A stretch of DNA of 64,000 nt, taken from positions 4,491,001 to 4,555,000 of the forward strand of contig NZ_JARUBO010000005.1 in the NCBI RefSeq assembly GCF_029626235.1. The letters are read 5' to 3'. This document shows positions 58,706 through 64,000 of the stretch, piece by piece. The stretch comes from Micromonospora sp. WMMD1120 (lineage in GTDB: Bacteria > Actinomycetota > Actinomycetes > Mycobacteriales > Micromonosporaceae). Every line of letters starts with the position of its first letter. The stretch's first letter is position 1. The position numbers and the translations under genes are program-made. Below the pieces are notes generated by a model. It had not been told where the DNA came from. It did no database searches and saw only the letters and a list, made by a program, of their open reading frames with translations.

Positions 58706-60178
58706 ATGCGCCGCACCACAGTCACCACCCTCGTCGCCGCGCTGATCGCCGGCCTGTGCGGGGTCGCGCTGATGCCCCGGGCGCCCCGCCTCGACGCGCG
58801 GAGCACGGGCGACCGCGAGCTGGCCGTCGCCGTGCGCGCGGCGGTGCCCGACCCGTCGGGACACCGGGGGCTCGCCGTCGCAGTGGTCGAGAACGGACGC
58901 GTCCGCACCGCCGGCCTGGGCGACCGGGACCTCGCCGGTCGACCCGTCGAGCCCGGCACCCCGTTCGAGATCGGCTCGGTCACCAAGGCGCTCACCGGCA
59001 TGCTCCTCGCCGACCAGGTCGCCGCCGGCGTCGTCGGCCCCGACGACCACCTCGGCGTCACCTGGTCCGAGGTGACCGGCCCCGCCCGCGACGTCACCCT
59101 CGCCGAACTCGCCAGCCACCGCGCCGGCCTGCCCCGGCTCGCCCCCGCCTCCCCGCTGGGGTGGGCGCGCGTCCTGTGGTCCAACGTCTCCGGCGGCAAC
59201 CCGTACGCCGGGCAGGGCGTCGACACCATCCGCGGCGCCGCCGACCGGGTCCGTCCCGGCGACGGTCGCGGCGAGGTCGACTACTCCAACCTCGGCCCGT
59301 CGGTGCTCGGTCACGCGCTCGCCGCGAAGGCGGGCGTCGCGTACCCCGAGCTGCTGCACGCCCGGCTGCTGCGGCCGCTCGGCATGACGGCCACCGTCGT
59401 CGCCACCGGCGACGACGACCTGCCCGCCGGTCGCGCCCAGGGCAGCCGGGCCGGCGGCCGGCCGCTCGACCCGTGGCCGAGTGCCGGGTACGCGCCGGCC
59501 GGCGCCGGCCCGTGGTCGACGGCCGAGGATCTGGGCCGGCTGCTCGCCGCCACCCTCGCCGGCACCGCTCCCGGCGCGGACGCCGCCACCGCCCGCTTCC
59601 GCGAGGACGACGACACCCGCATCGGCTACGGCTGGTTCACCAGCCGGCACGGCGACCACGAGGTGGTCTGGCACAACGGCGCGACCGGCGGTTTCCGGTC
59701 CTACGTCGGCTTCGAACGCGCCACCGGGCGGGCGGTGGCGGTGCTCGGCAACACCGACAGGGACGTCGAGCCGATCGGCCTGCGGCTGCTCGGGGTGCCT
59801 CCGAGGGAGGCCGACTCGGCGGCGTCGGTGCTGCTGCCGTGGATCGGCGCCGGGCTCGCGGTGGTCTTCACCTTCCTCGGCGGGCTCTCCCTGCTCGGCA
59901 CCGCCCGCCGTCGCGAACTCGACCAGGTGACAGTGCTGGCGGCGGCGGTCTGGGCGTTCGCCTATCTGGGGTTGGGGCACCGGTTGGGGGACTGGTCGGT
60001 GGTGCCGGCCTGGTTGTGGCCGCTCGGGGCCTGCGTGGCGGCGGCGGGGGTGGCAGTGGCGGCGACCAGGTGGCACGCCCTGCCGGTCGTCGACGCGCGG
60101 GTGCCGTGGCGTCGACTGGTGTCAGTGGCGAGTTCGGTGGTGGCCGCCGTGCTGGCGGTCGTCGCCGTCGCCGGCTGA
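58706..60178 (+). CDS. Membrane-anchored serine beta-lactamase-family hydrolase
   Basis: A 490-residue penicillin-binding-protein-like hydrolase. An N-terminal signal/anchor (TTLVAALIAGLCGVALM) leads into the extracytoplasmic domain, with SxxK as SVTK, YxN as YSN (VDYSNLG) and the HxG motif in HNGATGG. The C-terminal 120 residues contain about four membrane helices. The combination resembles esterase- or peptidase-type class C relatives rather than a resistance enzyme. The ATG follows GAGGAG. Confidence 0.87.
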   Translation: MRRTTVTTLVAALIAGLCGVALMPRAPRLDARSTGDRELAVAVRAAVPDPSGHRGLAVAVVENGRVRTAGLGDRDLAGRPVEPGTPFEIGSVTKALTGMLLADQVAAGVVGPDDHLGVTWSEVTGPARDVTLAELASHRAGLPRLAPASPLGWARVLWSNVSGGNPYAGQGVDTIRGAADRVRPGDGRGEVDYSNLGPSVLGHALAAKAGVAYPELLHARLLRPLGMTATVVATGDDDLPAGRAQGSRAGGRPLDPWPSAGYAPAGAGPWSTAEDLGRLLAATLAGTAPGADAATARFREDDDTRIGYGWFTSRHGDHEVVWHNGATGGFRSYVGFERATGRAVAVLGNTDRDVEPIGLRLLGVPPREADSAASVLLPWIGAGLAVVFTFLGGLSLLGTARRRELDQVTVLAAAVWAFAYLGLGHRLGDWSVVPAWLWPLGACVAAAGVAVAATRWHALPVVDARVPWRRLVSVASSVVAAVLAVVAVAG

Positions 60179-60224
60179 CGCCGGCTTCCCGCACCGTGTC
60201 ACAGCCGGTGCGTACCCTCGACCG

Positions 60225-60725
60225 ATGACCTCCGACGTGTTGCTGCGCCCGGTCCGCGAGGACGATGTCGTTGAGTTCTTCCTGCACCAGCAGGACCCGG
60301 AGGCCAACCGGATGGCCGCCTTCGGCCCGAAGGACCCCACCGACCACCGCGAGTTCGCCCGGCACTGGGCCCGGGTGCTGGCCAACCCGGCGAACCTGGT
60401 CCGCACGGTCGAGGTCGACGGCGCCGTGGTCGGCTACGTGAGCGCCTTCCCCGTCGACGACCAGACCGAGGTCAGCTACTGGATCGACAGGGCCCGCTGG
60501 GGCCGGGGCCACGCGACGGCGGCCCTGGCCGCCCTGCTGCGCGAGCTGCCCCGGCCGGTGCACGCCCGCGCCGCCAAGGACAACGCCGCCTCCCTCGCGG
60601 TGCTGCGCAAGTGCGGCTTCGTGGTGGTCGGGGAGGATTCGGGGTACGCCAACGGCCGGGGAGAGGACGTCGAGGAGTGGCTGCTCGAGCTGCCCGCCGA
60701 CGGCCCTGACCTGGGCGAGCACTAG
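60225..60725 (+). CDS. GNAT-family N-acetyltransferase
   Basis: A 166-residue acetyl-CoA-dependent transferase. LRPVREDDVVEFF is the first strand and helix, VSYWIDRARWGRGHATAAL contains the acetyl-CoA loop with R-G-x-G-x-A-like spacing, and NAASLAVLRKCGF is the typical C-terminal motif. The acceptor is unknown. A TACCCT at 60212-60217 near the start suggests a very short leader. Confidence 0.88.
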   Translation: MTSDVLLRPVREDDVVEFFLHQQDPEANRMAAFGPKDPTDHREFARHWARVLANPANLVRTVEVDGAVVGYVSAFPVDDQTEVSYWIDRARWGRGHATAALAALLRELPRPVHARAAKDNAASLAVLRKCGFVVVGEDSGYANGRGEDVEEWLLELPADGPDLGEH

Positions 60726-60734
60726 TCTCGCGGA

Positions 60735-61376
60735 GTGAACTGGTGGGATCTCGTCGGCTGGGCCGGCTCCGCGGTGCTGGTCTGGTCACTGCTGCAGTCG
60801 CGCGTGCTGCGGTTGCGCGCGCTCAACCTCCTCGGCAGTGTCGTGCTGACCGGCTACAACGCCGCGATCGGGGTCTGGCCCATGGTCGGCCTCAATCTCG
60901 TGCTCGCCGCGATCAACGTCTGGTATCTACGCGGGATGCTCGCCACCCGGCACGACGAGAAGACCTACCAGGTGGTGGAGGTCGGTGTCGGCGACCAGTT
61001 CCTCGCGCACACCCTGCGGGTGCACGCCAACGACATCGCCCGGTTCAATCCCGGCTTCCGCTGGGACCAGGACGCGTCCGGGCGCTCCGCGTTCCTGGTG
61101 GTCACCGCCGACGAGGTGGTCGGCGTGGTGTTGTCGCACGCCGAGGCGCACGGCGTCGCCCAGATCGACCTCGACTACGTCACCCCGAAGTTCCGCGACT
61201 TCACCCCCGGCGAGTTCGTCTACCGGCGCAGCCGCCTGTTCACCGAACGCGGCTTCCACCGGGTGGTCAGCCCGCCCCGAATGATCGCCCCCTACTACCA
61301 CCGCCTCGGCTTCCGGCCGGAGGGCGACTCGTACGTGCTCGACCTGCCCGCGACCCCGGCCGGCGGCCCGGCATGA
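60735..61376 (+). CDS. YgjV-like membrane segment fused to a GNAT-like domain
   Basis: A 213-residue protein. Residues 1-67 contain three short membrane helices of the YgjV type (LVGWAGSAVLVWSLLQS, LRALNLLGSVVLTGYNAAIG, MVGLNLVLAAINVWYL). The remainder looks like an acetyltransferase domain, with HANDIARFNPGF, DYVTPKFRDFTPGEFVYRRS and a final YYHRLGFRPEGDSYVLDL. It starts nine bases after the GNAT gene, so both are probably one transcript. The function is unknown. Confidence 0.7.
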   Translation: MNWWDLVGWAGSAVLVWSLLQSRVLRLRALNLLGSVVLTGYNAAIGVWPMVGLNLVLAAINVWYLRGMLATRHDEKTYQVVEVGVGDQFLAHTLRVHANDIARFNPGFRWDQDASGRSAFLVVTADEVVGVVLSHAEAHGVAQIDLDYVTPKFRDFTPGEFVYRRSRLFTERGFHRVVSPPRMIAPYYHRLGFRPEGDSYVLDLPATPAGGPA

Positions 61377-61546
61377 CGGCAGCGGTGTCCGATTCGTCAC
61401 CGACGGCCGATCCGACGTAGCGTCGAGGGGCAGGATTCGGCCAGCGTTGGACGGGGCAAAGACACGGCTACGCCGGGCGGGCCCGCCGACCGGCCGGCGC
61501 CGCGCGTGCCAGCCGGCGTCACCACCGCAGAGGGAGCGAACCGGGC

Positions 61547-62872
61547 GTGCAGAGCTACGGGAGCCAACTGGCCCTGGTCGGAATCCTGGTCGTGATCAAC
61601 GCGCTCTTCGCCGGCAGCGAGATGGCGCTGGTGTCACTGCGGGACAGCCAGATCCAACGACTGGAGCGCACCAGCCGAGGTGGGCGGGTGCTGGCCCGAC
61701 TCGCCAAGGACCCGAACCGCTTCCTGGCCACCATCCAGATCGGCATCACGCTCGCCGGATTCCTGGCCTCGGCCGCGGCGGCGGTCTCCCTGGCCAAACC
61801 GCTCGTGCCGCTGCTCGGGGTGTTCGGGGGCGCCGCCGAGACGGTGGCGATCGTGATCGTCACCCTCGCGCTGACCTTCGTCACCCTGGTCTTCGGCGAG
61901 CTGGCCCCCAAGCGGATCGCCATGCAGGCCGCCGAACGCTGGGCGCTGCTGGTGGCCCGCCCGCTCGACCTGCTCGCCAGCCTCACCCGCCCGGCCGTCT
62001 GGGCGCTCGGCGCCACCAGCGACCTCGTCGTCCGCCTGGTCGGGCTCAACCCGAAGCACGAGCCGGAGGAGATCGGCCCCGACGAGCTGCGCGACATCGT
62101 CGCCGGAAACCACGGCTTCACCAAGGAGCAGCGCACCATCATCGCGGGCGCGGTGGAGATCGCCGATCGCCGGTTGCGCGCTGTGCTCGTACCCCGGTTG
62201 CGGGTCTTCACGCTCGACAGCGGGACCACGGCGGAGGCCGCGCGGCTCGTGCTGGCCGCCACCGGGCACTCGCGTGCGCCGGTGGTGCGCCACGGCGGCC
62301 TGGACGACACGGTCGGGGTGATCCACCTGCGCGACCTGGTGGGCGTGCCCGACGACCGGCCGGTCGACGAGATCGCCCGGCCCCCGATGCTGCTGCCCGA
62401 CTCGCTGCCGGTGGTCGACGCGCTGCGCCAGTTCAAGGCGGAGCGCCAGCACATCGCGCTCGTCGTCGACGAGCGCGGCGCCGTCGACGGCATCGTGACG
62501 CTGGAGGACATCCTGGAGGAGATCGTCGGCGAGATCTACGACGAGACCGACCGGGACGGCTACTCGGTGCGCCGCGACGCCGACGGCGCGCTGCTGCTGC
62601 CCGGAACGTTCCCGGTGCACGACCTTCCGGACATCGGCGTCGAGCTGCCGTCGCGCCCGGCCGGTGACTACACCACCGTCGCCGGGCTGGTGCTGGCCCG
62701 GCTCGGGCACATCCCCACCGTCGCCGGGGAGGACGTCACGCTGGACGGCTGGCAGCTCGTCGTCACCGAGATCGACCACCGGGCCATCACCGAGGTACGG
62801 CTGAGCCGCGTCCCCGACGAGCCCGACGAGGACCTCCCCGCCGAGCCGGTGCTCGACGAGGCCCGCGGCTGA
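61547..62872 (+). CDS. CNNM/CorC-type transporter (hemolysin family)
   Basis: A 441-residue membrane protein. The CNNM transmembrane domain (about 5-190) has NALFAGSEMALVSLR and FGELAPKRIAMQAAE. A CBS pair follows (about 215-340; VPRLRVFTLDS, HIALVVDERGAVDGIVTLEDILEEIVGEI), and a CorC_HlyC domain lies at the C-terminus. Relatives affect magnesium or cobalt efflux; the hemolysin name is historical. The GTG has AGGGAG upstream. The 170 bases before it hold no gene. Confidence 0.9.
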   Translation: MQSYGSQLALVGILVVINALFAGSEMALVSLRDSQIQRLERTSRGGRVLARLAKDPNRFLATIQIGITLAGFLASAAAAVSLAKPLVPLLGVFGGAAETVAIVIVTLALTFVTLVFGELAPKRIAMQAAERWALLVARPLDLLASLTRPAVWALGATSDLVVRLVGLNPKHEPEEIGPDELRDIVAGNHGFTKEQRTIIAGAVEIADRRLRAVLVPRLRVFTLDSGTTAEAARLVLAATGHSRAPVVRHGGLDDTVGVIHLRDLVGVPDDRPVDEIARPPMLLPDSLPVVDALRQFKAERQHIALVVDERGAVDGIVTLEDILEEIVGEIYDETDRDGYSVRRDADGALLLPGTFPVHDLPDIGVELPSRPAGDYTTVAGLVLARLGHIPTVAGEDVTLDGWQLVVTEIDHRAITEVRLSRVPDEPDEDLPAEPVLDEARG

Positions 62873-62887
62873 CCCGGCCGCCGGCGG

Positions 62888-63277
62888 TCAGTCGCGGGTC
62901 AGGTTCTGCAACCGGACCTGACCCCGGGCGACCAACCGCTGCGCGTCATCGGTGATCTCCACCTGCCACAGCTGCTGGCTGCGACCCCGGTGCACGGGTG
63001 TGCCCACAGCGGTCAGCTCACCGTCGCGGACCGCCCGCAGGAAGTCCGTCTGGTTCGAGACCCCGACCACCCTGCCCCTGTCGCCCAGCCAGAACGCGCC
63101 ACCGACGCTGGCCGCGGTCTCCACCACCGAGCAGTAGACCCCACCGTGCAGGAGACCGAACGGCTGGTGCAGCTCGGGGCGGACCTGCCAGCGAATGACC
63201 ACCCGGTCGGCGGTCGCCTCCTCGAACGTGAGGCCGAGCAGGGCGGCGAAGCCACCCGTCAGATCCGGAATCTCCAC
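62888..63277 (-). CDS. PaaI-family hotdog thioesterase
   Basis: A 129-residue acyl-CoA thioesterase-like protein. The active-site motif HQPFGLLHGGVYCSVVETAAS contains the HGG and the E/T of the PaaI type, and WLGDRGRVVGVSNQTDFLRAV follows. The GTG at 63277 has GAGGAGGGG six bases upstream and is preferred to the GTG at 63298, which has none. The substrate is unknown. Confidence 0.85.
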   Translation of the reverse strand: MEIPDLTGGFAALLGLTFEEATADRVVIRWQVRPELHQPFGLLHGGVYCSVVETAASVGGAFWLGDRGRVVGVSNQTDFLRAVRDGELTAVGTPVHRGRSQQLWQVEITDDAQRLVARGQVRLQNLTRD

Positions 63278-63370
63278 GGCGAACCCCTCCTCGATCACGG
63301 CGCGCAAGCCTAGCCGGGGCCTGTCGGAGCAAACCCGGTACGGGTCGGTGCCGGCGATGGGGGAGAATCG

Positions 63371-64000
63371 GTGACCGTGACCGACAGCAGCCCCCCGCCA
63401 TCCGGGCGGGACTCCCTGACCGACGACCTGCTCTGGCGTGGCCTGATCCAGGACTCGACCGGCCTCGACGAGCTGCGCGAGCTGCTCGACGGGGGGATCG
63501 CCGCCACGTACTACGTGGGCTTCGACCCCACCGCGCCGAGCCTGCACGTCGGCAACCTGATGCAGGTGCTCATGGCCCGCCGGCTGCAACTCGCCGGCCA
63601 CCGGCCGTTGCTGCTGGTCGGCGGGGCGACCGGGCAGATCGGTGACCCGAAGGAGAGCGCCGAGCGGACGCTCAACCCGCCCGGGGTGATCGCCGGCTGG
63701 ATCGAGCGCATCCGCGACCAGCTCGCGCCCTTCGTGTCGTACACCGGGGACAACGGGGCGCAGCTGGTCAACAACCTGGACTGGACCGGCGAGCTGTCGG
63801 TGGTCGACTTCCTCCGGGACGTCGGCAAGCACTTCCCGGTGAACAAGATGCTCGCGCGGGAGGTGGTGCGGGCGCGCCTGGAGACCGGCATCAGCTTCAC
63901 CGAGTTCAGCTACCAACTGTTGCAGGCGAACGACTTCTTCGAGCTGCACCGCCGGCACGGCTGCCAGCTCCAGTTCGGTGGATCCGACCAGTGGGGCAAC
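63371..64000 (+). CDS. tyrS: Tyrosyl-tRNA synthetase (3' end outside window)
   Basis: The first 210 codons of a class I synthetase, open to the right edge. The HIGH-like motif reads HVGN in [14 protein letters not shown], with the preceding YYVGFDPTA typical of Tyr[15 protein letters not shown] and [35 protein letters not shown] form the tyrosine pocket. The KMSKS loop and S4 domain lie beyond the window. GTG 63371 follows GGGGGAGAA by five bases; GTG 63377 is also possible. Confidence 0.94.
   Translation, partial: MTVTDSSPPPSGRDSLTDDLLWRGLIQDSTGLDELRELLDGGIAATYYVGFDPTAPSLHVGNLMQVLMARRLQLAGHRPLLLVGGATGQIGDPKESAERTLNPPGVIAGWIERIRDQLAPFVSYTGDNGAQLVNNLDWTGELSVVDFLRDVGKHFPVNKMLAREVVRARLETGISFTEFSYQLLQANDFFELHRRHGCQLQFGGSDQWGN

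Overview
The window is a 64 kb stretch of very GC-rich actinobacterial chromosome. Protein families, frequent GTG starts and four-base start/stop overlaps, together with the gene orders mihF-gmk-rpoZ-coaBC-metK-priA, infC-rpmI-rplT-TrmH-pheST and argCJBDFRH, point to a Micromonosporaceae member, most like Micromonospora or Salinispora. That placement is inferred from gene order and style, not from a database search. No rRNA, tRNA, CRISPR array, prophage or transposase was seen.

Layout. 1-10 kb: end of carB, pyrD, bioA, pyrF, then the nucleoid protein mIHF, a degenerate guanylate kinase, rpoZ, coaBC, metK and a PriA-like protein. 10-18.6 kb: a kinase-like/ParB-like fusion, a gene-poor stretch with a twin operator, a secreted S1 protease, an HTH-NB-ARC-TPR regulator, then def-fmt-rsmB. 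18.6-22.4 kb: two tandem septum-formation lipoproteins, rpe and a receiver-GGDEF protein. 22.4-27 kb: a riboflavin operon (ribD, ribE, ribM, ribBA, ribH) behind an FMN riboswitch. 27-31 kb: an amino-acid ABC transporter on the minus strand and hisE-hisG. 31-32.4 kb: palindromes, a Z-DNA-prone tract, a PH-domain protein and the infC leader. 32.4-38.5 kb: infC, rpmI, rplT, an rRNA methyltransferase, pheS and pheT. 38.5-44 kb: an accessory three-gene operon. 44-51.6 kb: the arginine operon. 51.6-64 kb: small repair, regulatory and redox genes, a MoaD/Asp-box pair, USP, beta-lactamase-like, GNAT, CorC-like and thioesterase genes, ending inside tyrS.

The most interesting region lies between pheT and argC. 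A 109-residue helical protein, an NB-ARC/TPR STAND ATPase and a 953-residue PhyH-like oxygenase-domain protein are packed tightly together. The C-terminus of the first and the N-terminus of the second share a short hydrophobic-Gln-hydrophobic...Gly-x-Ile motif resembling RHIM-type amyloid signalling motifs. This suggests an NLR-like sensor that templates a small effector, possibly for antiphage or cell-death signalling. The oxygenase reading frame runs into the likely argC control region, which looks like an insertion junction.

The second striking structure is a run of four 59-bp repeats between argJ and argB. Each is a 20-codon minigene whose stop overlaps the next GTG, so argJ, four minigenes and argB form a chain of GTGA overlaps. 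Other notable points are an ATC start and an attenuator-like hairpin at infC, loss of P-loop lysine and lid in the guanylate kinase homologue, and several long intergenic palindromes.
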